DNA of 64,000 bases from the NCBI GenBank assembly GCA_026419785.1, contig JAODTK010002999.1, positions 186,001-250,000 of the forward strand, read 5' to 3'. Numbering within the stretch: the stretch's first letter is position 1; each line of letters opens with the position of its first letter. Positions 47,201 through 58,799 of this stretch are shown in pieces. The translations under genes and the position numbers were made by a program. The DNA is from Sclerodactyla briareus (lineage: Eukaryota; Echinodermata; Holothuroidea; Dendrochirotida; Sclerodactylidae). Under the pieces are notes generated by a model, which saw only the letters and a program-made list of their open reading frames with translations, searched no databases and was not told the DNA's origin.

Positions 47201-49860
47201 ACTGTCGATTTTTATTAACGTGATGGCCAATATCGGTCAGCTGACCGTGTTTGATCCTGAAACATTAACACGCTAGCATAGCAACCAGCCAGCGACAACC
47301 ATTATAGCACTTAACAAGTCTCCGGCGAGTGGATTTCAATGCATGTGGCTTTACGCGTAACTAATAAGCTACTAGGGTACAGGGCCTGAAATCGAAAATT
47401 TATAGAGTCTAAGCTCCCCTGGTGGCGCTGTGCAAATAACAATATCTGTAACGGAGTTGGTATCGCATCGCATATGGCTGCGCAAAGATTACTAAGTTAG
47501 GCTCGGCCAAAATAAAAATAGTGCAAAGAATACCCAATGAAGTTCTGCTTGGTTCTTTTTTCACGATCATTATTCAACTCGGCTTAAAATATCAATCATC
47601 GCCTACGGATGATAGAATGCAAGCGTCTGAAGGTACACTAACCTGGACAATCAAGGTGACATGCTGATGTACGAAGCATTAGAAAGTGGGCAGGCTAATG
47701 TATTCCAGCAGAAGTCACAATCGCGTATCAAACTGTCCAGTGTGCGTGGCAAGCACACACTATACAACCTATAACATCCGGCTTCCAAACCGGTACTATG
47801 GTCGATCCTTCTGTGCCTTGTCTATATGGAACTCCCGGGGGTCAATGCTATCGCTGAATGCACTTTGGCTGCGCCCTCGTGTTGCCGATGCACTTGGGCA
47901 TCGCCCTCGTGCATCGCTGGCATTATCCGCCGCTCGCGGTCGGTATCTATAAACACGCGTACCATTGTTATCCATGGTCATCCAGTAAGGTACGAGTAAA
48001 AAGGTCGGGAGAAAAATATTATTACATGTACGTGTCATATATCTGAATAATGTAACATAATGTTGAGTTAAGGTTGGTTTGGTAGTCATACAATAGAAAC
48101 CACAAGAGGACAACATGTTGATACACAGAGCCCAATTGCGAAGACGTTTCGATGTTTTGCATGCTCCATGGAACCGCCTTTTCTCCCAATTCTGGTCAAG
48201 GTACTTCAAAGAGATTAAAGAATTCGATCACACTGCCGGTTGTTGGGCAATACAGAGTTCCGTATATTACCTATGACACATGCGAGCTAGGAGATATATT
48301 GAATGATAAGAAACAGGCCAATATAAGAAAGCAATTGTCTGGACCAATTTCGATCGAGCTGTGTAGAAGATGAATTTTGCTATGATAACGCGAGGCTTGC
48401 AACTCTCGCTTTTCTTCGTTGGAGCGGTCGATGGAATGGTGATGAGATTGATAATCAGTCGGTCAGTACCCCCCCCACCCCCCCCCCCCACCCCGCGGCG
48501 ATATCTGATCTTCTCCGCGAGTCCATCCAAGTATACTTCCGGAGGTGCTATTTTTTCATGAACTGTGCCCGGTTTGGTGTCAGTTACAATTTTGTCCTCT
48601 GGTCAAAGATATTGATATTGTTTCCATGCCCTGGGGCTAAATAGGTAACCGAAGTGAAACTGAGCCATTTAGTAATTACGGGTGCAATCCATCGTGACCC
48701 GAATAAACGTCCAATGAAGTCTGGCACTAACCCACATGCACTGGCATTAGAAGGACTACGGAGCTATAGTGTTCCTAAATAGTTAATAGTTCTACAATAT
48801 TATGATTATGCGATTACTCTCTCGAGGCTGGGAGCGTTCCTACACGCGTTACAGTGACACGCCTTCTCAGAAATAAATAAGAGTCTAAAGATACTTTAGG
48901 TCAATGTTTTGCATACACAGTTACGTGTTGCAAACCGAATTCCGTAATAATCTTCACAATGCTTGCAAATATATGGTCACCGCGACATACCCCGATCGGG
49001 TCATATCAAGTCCTGGTTCAAGACCTGGCTCGGACAATAAAACTGGTCGTTAGTTTCTCTTCTGTGTTTTAGTTCCTCATACTACTTTCCCTCAATCATA
49101 TACGTTAAAAACTGTGCGTTCCTTTGCAAGAAAGTGGCATTCAGTTTGTCAGCTTGGCGTTTATAATCCTTCATGGATGGTTGCCGAGTTTCCCATTAGG
49201 AACGATCATAACAACAAACAAACAAACAAATAAACAAGTATTTACAAAGAGTGCCTGTTGCTTTCGCGTTGTGCGCGCAGCACTAAAACTGAATCCGGGA
49301 CGAATGCGGGGGGGGGGGGGAGTGGGTTGCATGTTGCTTTTTTGACAACCAAGCGTTACCGACAAAGAAACAAGAGAAACCCCTCAAAAGTGTCAGAAAA
49401 GTAATATTTATGAAATTCAAAACGCTGTTACAAAAAATTACTGGTAGAGAGATTGTCCATATAAAGATTTCTTTTGCCTTTAGTTCCATGGCAGAGTAGA
49501 GTTGAGAATATTTTGGAATTCCTGAACAGGTCGATGAGTTGACCTCCATGATAAAGTCCATCATTTCTTCGACGTGTTTCGAGTGGTCCATCTAATTCAC
49601 TCGGGACTGCATGAATGGAATGTTTGTGCTAGGATTATCGGGCAGACTGTGAAACAGAATCGAGTATCACAAGCAATTACGGGGGATGGGGAAATTCTAT
49701 TTGCTCCACAACTGGAACAACCGATAATACATCCTAAATAAGCTTTAGCAGTGTTCCATATTTTTCCAAATAAATTTTCCTTACTTCCTTCCCAGTTCTT
49801 TTGTCTTTTTTTCTTCTCTTTGGTCAGAATAATATAAGTGGTTCTCAATTGATAAAGTCA
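44240..49860. other. no recognisable gene
   Basis: Unassigned 5.6 kb. Small items: a short repeat of GCATCGCCCTCGTG-type words at 47,860-47,920, C-rich tract at 48,469-48,494, G tract at 49,307-49,321, and a tRNA-like B box (GGTTCAAGACCTGG) at about 49,017-49,030 that may be a SINE remnant. A 137-codon minus frame at 47,796-48,209 and a 102-codon one at 49,283-49,591 have no motif I recognise. Confidence 0.4.
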
Positions 49861-49874
49861 GGAAATAATATAAT

Positions 49875-49925
49875 ATACGGCTTTATATAGCGTTTTTTCC
49901 GCCACAGGCTCAAAGCGCTTTAACA
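49875..49925. repeat. dispersed repeat fragment with AGCGCTTT inverted words
   Basis: GGCTTTATATAGCGTTTTTTCC and CTCAAAGCGCTTTAACAGAT have the look of a widespread short invertebrate repeat in which TATATAGCGCTTT and AAAGCGCTTT face each other. Assignment rests on appearance only. Confidence 0.3.
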
Positions 49926-50364
49926 GATATTACCCCTGTTCATTCAGTGACGGTCACACCCGACCTAGATGGACTCATTTCATGTCTGGCTCTTCGCTCA
50001 CTACTAACCATTTCAGTACGTCACTTCACATCGTTTCCCCCGGGGACTTCCCAATGAGGCAGCCACATCAGCGCTCACACTCTTCGCAAGTCACCTCACC
50101 AAGGTACCCACTACCCCACGAATCACCAGTTCACACAATGTCGTTCCCTGGTAGTATTACTCTTGACATTGGATCTTGATAATTTTTGACGAGTATCTCA
50201 TAAAGGGGAATTAGAATCTCATATCTGCCCATGCATGCCAACAAGTTGGCCTTACATCATGACACCCTTGACTTTCCACCTTTTAATAAATCATTTCATT
50301 GAGTTTCAGAAAGCTCAGAACAAATAAAAGCAGCAAATTTGTTTGTGGGAGTTGAAAAGACATT

Positions 50365-50655
50365 GAGTAAATATTGGCCTGTATCCATTCTCCATCCGAT
50401 CAAAACTTCTGGAAAACCTCCCTCCCTTCATTCCCCAAATTGCATCATAGTATGAACAATAGTCAATATGGCTCTCGCCAGGATACTCCACTGAGTTTGT
50501 CCAACCGCATATATTTCGTGCCGGTTTATACTAACACTGTCAAAACACGGATCCGTTGGAGGATCCTGATTTTATCTCCCTTTGATACTATCGACTATAT
50601 CAATTTACTAACAAAGATCGCGGCTGATTACAGTATTTCTTGGTTCAATAGTTAA
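50365..50655 (+). pseudogene. LINE reverse transcriptase relic, second type
   Basis: A single open frame of 93 codons aligns by pattern with RT domains 1-3: FPKLHHSMNNSQYGSRQ with TPLSLSN at about 50,420-50,505, and SPFDTIDYINLLTKIAADYS at about 50,576-50,634. In jockey/I/RTE-type LINEs this reads as NNSQYGFR, then a SKAFDTIDHxxLLxKL block containing the catalytic Asp, then an aromatic W(F/I). The wording differs from the 52.7-kb CR1-like LINE, so it comes from another family. A GVP-like segment near 51,043 may be its next RT motif. Frame breaks remove most of the rest. Confidence 0.6.
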
Positions 50656-50719
50656 TAACAACGATAGGCTATGATTTGCAAGTTGGAATGGGATTAAATT
50701 GAATAATTACTAATTAACT

Positions 50720-50950
50720 GGAGTTCCACGCTCTCCAGTCAAGGGCCACTGCTTTTACATCACCCTGAGTATTGGCTGCCTGCGCCTTTTGTTTGTCAAA
50801 CAACTCTCTGGTCATCCCAAAAAACTTCTTCGATTTTTTCATGCGATAACTCTGTATCCATAGCTACAGCAACACGAGACATGTTGATAATATACTTATT
50901 ACTCAACACAGAACATCTATTACATGCAAAGCCTCAGCCACAGATTTTAA
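50720..50950 (-). pseudogene. possible BEL/Pao retrotransposon RNase H fragment
   Basis: A minus frame at about 50,885-50,800 reads MSRVAVAMDTELSHEKIEEV followed by FWDDQRVV. In BEL/Pao polyproteins an RNase H segment has the form ...DxExxxxxVxFWTDSxxVLxYI. The match is short (about 28 codons), has D-D where T-D is usual, and the following frame breaks. Treat as tentative. Confidence 0.3.
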
Positions 50951-51519
50951 GTTTGGGTTAGAAGCAAATAATGTTATCTTTGTCAAATATTACTCAATAT
51001 CAAACACTTGTATTGGAACACTCAATCATTGGTTATTTACAAGGGAGTGCCCCCTCGATAGACCCCTAGGAATTTTCTTTGGGGGGGTACCTCTTCCACT
51101 TTTACATTACAATTCACATATTTTATGTAATAAATTATTAACTAATGAAAACTGAAGAATGACATTGCATGAATTGAATGGCGGTCCGAGTTCTTTAATA
51201 AAACAATTTTTTCTGTTGTTTCTAGGTAGAATATCTTGTACGTAGAAATCATGAAAGTGTGGTACTTCAAATGCGTCCTTTGCCAAACAGGATGTCCCGA
51301 TGTCCCTCTGATAGCTCCGTATCAAAAATTCAATCAAAAAATCACTAAAATTCAAATACCCATGTAATATAACTACATTGTAACAAGATTAATGATTTTT
51401 CCTTGAATAAGAGGATTGCCTTTAAACCTAGACGCGCCATGGTGCGCTGTCCATTGTTTACTTGATCTCTTCTCTCTCTAGAAGAGACTCCGTCACCAGT
51501 CATTGATATTCAGAGTGAA

Positions 51520-51542
51520 CAAAAAAAAAAAAAAAAAAAAAA
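51520..51542. repeat. poly(A) tract
   Basis: About 22 A residues on +; no recognisable retroposed sequence immediately upstream. Confidence 0.8.
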
Positions 51543-51956
51543 TCTGGAACTTTTTGCCAGTTGCAGAAGTTGCGTCCGATACTACCGGTACTTCGAACAG
51601 GGAAACGAAATAGGATCTACGATCCACGCATGAACCACAATGCAGTTCTATCGAGGCCCAGATACAGCATTGTCCCTCCCCACATCAACACACTATTCCA
51701 CGCTGAATGAGGAGAATGCTGTGATATGTGATCTAGAGGAGCCGTGACATCGGCGGGATTGGGGAGGCCAAATCCGGGAGAGGAGGGACAATCGTCCTTC
51801 TCTAAACAATAGCAGCGGAACCATGGTTCAACCTTCCATACTCTGGGACGAGGGCACCTGAGAAGATTTGACTGGCTAAAACATCCCGTGACCAGTCGAC
51901 TAGGTCCTGTTGCGTCTAGGTTTCGGACGCAAACCGTCGAAGTCGAAGGAAGAAGA

Positions 51957-52058
51957 ATATATATATATATATATATATAGATAATAGATATAATATATAG
52001 TAGAGAGATAGATTATATATATAATATAGTGATATCTATATATAATATAATATAGACT

Positions 52059-52089
<31 letters not shown>

Positions 52090-52110
52090 AGTAATTTATA
52101 TATAATACTA
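51957..52110. repeat. (TA)n block 1
   Basis: Interrupted TA/TAGA tract. Confidence 0.95.
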
Positions 52111-52223
52111 GATATATAGCCAAGAGGCAAAAAAATGTAAAAAAAAAATGTTAAAACAAACAAGGCTACGTATTATCATTTCTTCTTATAAAGAGGCAAT
52201 AAAAATGTAAAACAACAATGGCT

Positions 52224-52234
52224 ACGTATATTAT

Positions 52235-52277
<43 letters not shown>

Positions 52278-52405
52278 ATATATATATAGATATACTTATA
52301 TATATATATAATATATATTATATATAAGATAGATATATATATATATATCTATATCTTATATATATTAATATAAATATATAGCTATATAATAAATAGATAT
52401 AATCA
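52224..52405. repeat. (TA)n block 2
   Basis: Interrupted TA tract. The sequences before blocks 1 and 2 share GGCTACGTAT, with AAGAGGCAA-AAAAATGTAAAA upstream of each, so the spacer is itself duplicated (about 52,118-52,170 and 52,190-52,225). Confidence 0.9.
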
Positions 52406-52515
52406 TATAGAAAGAACACAAAAGTAAAAAATAAGGAGTACGAGGGTTTTGTTAATAAAATCATAGTCTCACTATTTTCCTACTTTTACTTGCCTAACTT
52501 TGCACAACAACAATG

Positions 52516-52517
<2 letters not shown>

Positions 52518-52556
<39 letters not shown>

Positions 52557-52655
52557 TATATATAATAATATATATCTATATATAGTATTATATCATATAT
52601 ATATATATATATTATATATATATATATATAATTTCTATATCATATGATATATAGC
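52518..52655. repeat. (TA)n block 3, abutting the LINE
   Basis: Interrupted TA tract ending at the 5' side of the LINE. Confidence 0.95.
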
Positions 52656-53029
52656 CTTATTCCGTTGGGTGTTGAGTTCCCCTCATAGACCTAATTTTGC
52701 TGTATGAAGTTCGCCATTTGTGTCTTTTGTGTTTGTGTGGTGACTGTGTTAATCTGTTTTGTTCGTCGCGTGGACTGGGTGTATCCCGCCAGGCTTATTG
52801 TGTTTGCGATTGGTATTGTTGTAGTTCTTTTCCCTTTATTTTTTTTTCACATTTTGCATTGGATTTTTCACTGTAGGCCCCTACTTATTCTCATTCTCTG
52901 TACCTTTTGTCTTCTATTTATTGCTGATATGGAGGGAAGGATAGGCTGATCCTTCAGGGTTGCGAATATGTGGATGGAGTTTTTGAAGTCGGGTCCGAGT
53001 TTTTAAACAAGGGGTAGCTTTGAGGACAC

Positions 53030-53845
53030 TATGGGCGGAATGGGTGATATTTATATATGTAAGAAGTGTCCATAGACTGCTGAGCTGAAGCGAGGCTTGG
53101 GGCCGTGAGAGTCAGTGGAAGAGGTTAGGAGGGGGCGCTGCTCCCGATACAACGGAAGTAGGGGATGGTCCGGCCTTGTGACAACTAGGAATAGTTTTAG
53201 TGTTTTGGGAGTGGAGGAGGCAGTGCAGGGGCGTCAGTTGGATGCGTGGGGGCGGGTGTGATTACAGAGAGGGGGGCGAACCAAGTCAAGAGCCGGTGGT
53301 TTAGGTCGAATGGGATGAGTGAGGTGGACTGTGGGGGAGGGAATAAGGTAAAAGGTAAGTGTTTGCTGGTGGGATTCGATTGTCCGTATGTTGACAGGGA
53401 ATTTAGAGTCGCATAGATAAGCTGACGCGTACGCGTGTTTGCCTTCCGGGAGCAAGGGTGGTAAGTATTAGTGAGAGAGTTAATATGATCGTGGGAGATG
53501 AGGAGGTGTGGTTGGTGTCGAGATAGGCACTAATAATCTCCGGAGTGACAGTCAGGACGTCCAAAGATCCCGATTCCGTGAAGTGTTGTGCAGGCTGAAG
53601 TCCCCTATTTCGAAAGTCGCGATTTGCGGCATTCCCCCTAGCTTTGGAACGGCGGGGTTGCAGGTAGGACGATAGCGTCTCTACAGTGGTTAGAATAGGT
53701 GCGGCTGAGAGGGCGTTCAGTTTCGGATGTTTCGTGTTTCGGGAGGAGGGATCTTTTTCGCTAAGGATGGTCTTCACCTCAATGTGCTTGGCTTCAGTGT
53801 TAGGCAAGTTGGGAAATGTTTGCGTGGATGGGTTGTTTAAACTAA
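53030..53845 (+). pseudogene. LINE ORF1: Zn-knuckle-like start and SGNH-esterase-like domain
   Basis: The start is MGGMGDIYICKKC (about 53,030-53,070; CKKC may be half of a zinc knuckle). Then comes NSFSVLGVEEAVQGRQLDAW (about 53,193-53,252). The esterase-like domain follows: DSIVR at 53,373-53,387 with a frameshift into YVDREF, carrying the block I Ser; LPGARVVSISERVNMIVGDE at about 53,437-53,500; IGTNNLRSDS at 53,523-53,552; KVAICGIPPS at about 53,610-53,640; and DGLHLN at 53,766-53,783 with the block V Asp and His. The motifs match SGNH hydrolase blocks I, III and V. In CR1 ORF1 proteins this domain is thought to aid the RNP; activity here cannot be claimed given the frame breaks. The minus-strand frame over 53,403-53,807 is a shadow. 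Confidence 0.75.
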
Positions 53846-53989
53846 ATTCGGGCGGTGGTCGAGGGTTTCTGGTGTCGTAGGCTTACTTGGCCGGGTTGTA
53901 ATAGTAAGCATCGCAGAGGGGGGTCTGGCGAGGTCAGCAATGGCGATAGATATGTTAGCCAATTCTGTTTTTTTCCTTGCTTAAGTTCA

Positions 53990-56700
53990 AAATCAGAACA
54001 AGTTTGAATGAGTTGCATGATTTTAGTCCAGGAACTCAATCCCTGACGTCATGGTATTACAGGAGTCTTGGTTGAAGACATGATATTTCCACACCTAAGT
54101 TCACCTTTCCTGGTTATTTTTTATAGGCAAATCGGACCGATACTATCCTGGCATTGGTGTTGGAGTTTTGTTGTATGTGTTTCTACTTGAAGTTTTGAGA
54201 AGGCCGATATTGGTGTGGTTTTGGTCAACTCTGTTTGGTGTGAAATTCCGGCTAACTCATCTGGTATTCCCAGTCTTTATTAGTTTTGGCCGCTGTGAAC
54301 TACCGTCCCCCAAATAGCTCTGAAGACCACACAACTCTCCTAAAACTCTCTTCTTTCCGACATGCTTTTCGAAGTTTCTAGAAGGTCCAATCATTAATGG
54401 TTGTTTCAATTAATCCAGATATTTCTTGGTGTCGATGATACCTAGTAGCAGTCATGGATCTTGCTTTTTTTTCGATGTAACGCAGGATTGTTTCCTTTCC
54501 TCACGCATGTCATTTTCCCTACCAGAAAATCATAATAAGTCTGGATTTGTTTTGAGCATGATCCATATTCTGTGATAATGTAGAATGCTTGGGTAAGCTC
54601 GGTGCAAGGACCACGATAGTTTAGCTTTCAATGTGTCTTGTTTCGTCAAATCGCCACAGAGTGTAGAACTGTTCCTTGTTTCGCTAAGTGCCAATGTCGA
54701 TGCCTTTCTATGTTTTTTTAGCGAAATATAATTGGCGTAATTTGTAAAAGTACGAATGCGGTTGCCTCTTGGAATGGTTTTCATAGAAAAGGTTCACGAG
54801 GTTTTTGACAGTTTTACGTTCCTTGAGGAAACGTCGCAGTAAGAACAAGAGGCCTTCTTGGATGAATAGTGAAGTTTTCCTGGCCATCAACGTAAGCGAC
54901 ATTTATGCCGACTTTATCGTTCTTTCTGGTCCGTGTCCTGATCTAGAGCATTTCAAGTCAGCAAAAGCTGTCCAGCGTTAGTTCCTGTTGCTAAACTTGA
55001 TTTTGAGAGGCAGATTGCCTCTATATCAAGGAGAATCCTCGTGCATTTTCTCTTATGTGAGGGGGAGAGCAGAAATCCAAGGACAGCATTGGTCCTTTGA
55101 TAGATTCCGACTCGGGTCGTACATAGCGATCGCCAGGAATGGCTAAGGTTCTCATAATTTTTCGCGTCTTGTTTTTACTCATTAGAACTTGGATGTTTTT
55201 GTGCCTGTGTCGGGGGGGTTTCTCCGCATAGTATTTGTAATATTGTGTGCCTTGGTTAGTAAAGGAGAACTGGCAGAGCGCAAAAGTGATAAAGCTCCTG
55301 GTCTGACGGAGTTATCCTTTCTTACTAAACCCTTTGCCTCCGAGTTGTCTGTTCCAATTAGGTATATTTTCAATAAGAACTCTTCAAGAAGGTATGTTCG
55401 GATGATTGGAGGCGAGAATGTTTCTCGCTATGTTTCAAAAAGGTGAACCGGTCTCTTCCTTGTAATTACAGGCCAATGAGTTTTACCAGTGTGGTTTGCA
55501 AGGTGATTGAATCGATTATTAGGGACATTGTTATCATTTCAATGAGCCTATCGATTAGGATCTTCTCACATGGGTTTAGGACCAATCGTTCGTGTTTGAC
55601 TATCTCTTGGAATTTATGGAAGATGTTACAGTTCTGTGGACAAACGGCAATGTGTGATATAATTTTCCTGTGGACTTTCAGAAAGAAAGCTTTTGACAAG
55701 CGTTCTCATGAAGCGTATCTTGCTTCAGTGGAGAGCTGGGCATTGAGGGGAATGTCCTTAAGTGGATTCGTGAGTGGCTTCATATAGGGAACAACGATGT
55801 TGTCATTAATGGGCGGTCGTCTTTGGCAAAAGGTCATAGTGGGGTCCCCAGGGAGCGGTTCTCGGGCCGTTACTCTTCTGTTCATTCCCAGGTAGAAGTC
55901 GCAGTCGATACCAAGTTGTAGCGGGAGGGCGGTTCGAATGATGATGCTGAAATGTTCAAGGGATCTGGAGATAATTCCAAATGTCTGCGACTGCAAATGT
56001 TTTGCAATGTCGACAAGTGCAAAGTAGGAATGTGGTTTCACTCGGCAACGATCCTTTCAAGTTAAATGGCCAAAATATTCAGGAGGTGATTCGGATAAAA
56101 GATCTTGGGGTTGTTTGATTCTTCTTTGACTTCTAAGCAGTGTACCGAAGCGCTAGAAGAGGGTAATTGGTTCTGGTTGATTAGACGTCACTTCAGTTTC
56201 CTTGATATATGATATTGTTGTCAGGTGGTTTCAAGCAAGGTGAGACCGACTGGGAAGATCTGGGTACAAGTGTTGTATCCCTACTTTGCAAAAGGACAAG
56301 CAGAGTTATTGAAAACGTCAGCGGTAGGGCAACTACTAGAACTATTGACCTTCTGAAAAATTTATCCTACGAGAAAGATTAGGTTGTATCGGTCTAAATA
56401 CCAGTGGAGCTAAGGCGAATTGGGGGTGACTTGATCCAGGTTTTCAAAAATTGTCCATGGACTCGATGCCTGTCTTCCACGCCTCTTTGAATTTTCCAAT
56501 GTTACTGAATATAGAGGCCACTGTCTCAAGCTCGTGGCAAGCCCTTGGCAGATGGACATTCGTAAATATTTTGTTCTCCAGAGAGTGATCCAATGAGTGG
56601 AATCGTCTTCCTGAAAAATGTTGTTTGCTCTAAGATTGTGAATGCGGTCAAGAACACTTCTGATTATTTTTCAGGAATCAGGGGCGAAGTATTTAGTGGT
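53990..56700 (+). pseudogene. LINE ORF2: endonuclease and reverse transcriptase
   Basis: Endonuclease: VLQESWL in a shifted frame near 54,055-54,075, SDRYYPGIGVGVLLYV at 54,132-54,179, and DIGVVLVNSVWCEIPANSSG about 54,207-54,266. The linker reads KNKRPSWMNSEVFLAI (about 54,845-54,892). RT: SDKAPGLTEL (55,288-55,317); NYRPMSF (from 55,464) with VCKVIESIIRD; a motif A region reading FRKKAFDKRSHEAYLASVES near 55,678-55,740, matching the SKAFDKVPH type; GVPxGxVLGP-like words near 55,842-55,880; and the catalytic pair in SNDDAEMFK at 55,934-55,960, where the usual (F/Y)A before DD reads SN. The C-terminal WNRLPE lies at about 56,598-56,615, then VNAVKNTSDYF. Eight or more frame breaks. The last two blocks are typical of jockey/CR1-group ORF2. 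Confidence 0.75.
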
Positions 56701-56807
56701 TTGGTTCATTTTCTTTCCTGGGAGGTGTATATATTTATATAGAGATATATGATATTGATGAGGTCCACGTTTACTACAAGTGCTGAATATAAGAGTAGGA
56801 GCCTCCA

Positions 56808-56925
56808 AATATATATATATAATATATATATTATGTATATATATTATATATAAACTTTATATTTTAATAGATCTCTAAATAAATATATTTATATTATGAT
56901 ATATAGATATATATATATATAATCT
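56808..56925. repeat. (TA)n block 4, 3' of the LINE
   Basis: Interrupted TA tract immediately after the LINE; mirrors block 3 on its 5' side. Confidence 0.9.
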
Positions 56926-58795
56926 AATATGAATCAACGTGAGCTTATGGTTATGGTACTGATGGTCAGTCCTAACTCCACAATTTCATCGGATAGTGAT
57001 TTAGAGTTTTCACGTGTTGCGTGAGTTGTCCAATGATCAGGAAACATTCCACCTTCAATCCTTGTTGCTATTAAAACAAAAACACATATACAAACATTCC
57101 TCTGAGCGGTCATACAATCAGCCTATTTTTTTACAACTGCAGCTGAAAATAACCAAGGGTAATACAACTATACCAAAGTAGAGCATTCTGAACAAATAGC
57201 GATACACAGTTTACATTCTAGATTATGACCCAGGGAAGAAAAATGCGAGCTCAACATCGCCGTAGGGCTGGAATATGTCGAGATAGTATTTGTCTCTAAA
57301 TAACCTGGCACTAATTAATGACCCTAATGCCTATAATCCATAACAGTATTGATGAAGGCCGTGATCTGTCCAACGGGGTGTGACAGAACGAAAGGTGATT
57401 AGAGTAATAGCAACAGAGACATTGTGTTATATTGGCAAGCTTTCTAGAACTATCTATCAAGTAGTTGATAGTTGGGGCGGCAATAAGGGATTTCTTATTC
57501 TCCATTTAAAAGTTCCACACATATTATGTACATTGTTTCGAGGGGGTGAAAGACTATACTGTCATTTATCGACTCCAATTATGGAATTAGGACAACAATG
57601 TTGATTTATTCTAAAGGTGACATACTCTGATAGTATAGAATCTTCTGAAAGACGGGTCGGATTTTCTGACATAAACAGACAAAATCCAAGATGGCCGACA
57701 AAAAAGATAATCTGGCTGTTAAAAATCGGAGGAAACGACCTAATAAACTATCGATTCATGTGGGGGTCAGGCTTACGGAACATTTATGGGTATGAGCGTT
57801 GTCAGCTGCGGTAACCAGGTAACCCGCGTCAATATGTGCGACCGTAATCCAAAAATGGAGGCCAAGATGGAAGGTAATATTTGTTACATAAACCCTTCTT
57901 GCTTCCAATTTGGGTCAGGACCATCATGATTGAGTTGGGCGGTCTCTCTGACTGTAGGCTATGGCTGGTATTATCAACAACATGTAAATGAGGAGTGTCG
58001 TGCAGTCTGCTCCCGAAATAACCTGCAGTTTTAGAGCGCCAAAAATAAGGTTCCGGGCGCCCAGAAGCCAGTTTGGAGTTTATGTGATGGACATATGGTG
58101 GGGTTATGGTAGACGATCCCGGCGAACACGGGGAGCGTCCATCCCACCACCGCCCACACCAGGTGTTAAGAACATAATGTTTTCTTCGGATATAGAACAT
58201 ATTCCAATCAGGTAAGGCGACTGTGCAAGACGAATTTCAATTACGTGGTCTGCTATCACGCCACGCCGACGAACAACCAAAACCGAGGCTAAGACAACAC
58301 ATGCACGTTCCTCTCTTCTATGAAAATCAGCACACACTTCCTGCATGGAAAAAGTGACATGGATGGACTTGCAGTAAGGCAGCAGAAAAAGGGCTGAGGT
58401 TCATTGGTACGCGATGCGGGTCAGGTGCGAATGGGGGAAAAATCGCGGAGTTATTGTGAGCAGAGGCAGGTGAGCTGGATGGGTCAGTGTCTGAATATTG
58501 TCTACTGATTGGCAAAGTGGAGATCGGTTCCACAGAAGTAACACTTCTAAATTCAGGGCGTTCCCCACCTTATCCCCACGAACCTCCTGTGGAGGACAGA
58601 TTTGTCCACGAACCCCAAGTTTTCAAGACAATGAAGACATATCCGGAGTGATATAAATAAAATACGCTTCTTACGGTGCCTTTGTAAAAAGATCAAGTCA
58701 TGGCATAAAGTACAATTACTGTGATTTGTAATAAAAAAAAGAAGCTTAAATTGAACCAACAACGTTTGGGAAACAAGAGTACAGATCTACGAGCA
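56926..58795. other. no recognisable gene
   Basis: CCAAGATGGCCGAC at about 57,690 and GGAGGCCAAGATGGA at about 57,856 are words common in invertebrate repeats. No element boundary could be drawn. Open frames on both strands around 57.8-58.5 kb have no known motif. Confidence 0.4.
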
Positions 58796-58799
58796 TAAC

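Larger units (their letters stand above)
52656..56807 (+). mobile_element. CR1-like non-LTR retrotransposon (LINE), near full length, decayed
   Basis: About 4.15 kb between (TA)n block 3 and a further (TA)n block. It contains in order a roughly 370-bp leader, ORF1 with a CxxC motif and SGNH-esterase-like domain, and ORF2 with apurinic endonuclease and reverse transcriptase, ending in the C-terminal WNxLPExVV-type motif. This is CR1/L2-clade organisation. No poly(A) tail is visible; the 3' end passes directly into TA repeats. Whether the (TA)n was the target or arose from the 3' tail cannot be decided here. Confidence 0.75.

Noticed and set aside
47796-48209. 137-codon minus frame
   Set aside because: Its arginine/alanine-rich part comes from short GC-rich repeats at 47,860-47,920; no motif elsewhere.
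48980-49042. Possible tRNA gene
   Set aside because: Only a B box and a partial T arm are convincing; no A box or acceptor pairing. At most a SINE remnant.
53403-53807. 134-codon minus frame
   Set aside because: Antisense shadow of the LINE ORF1 esterase-like domain.
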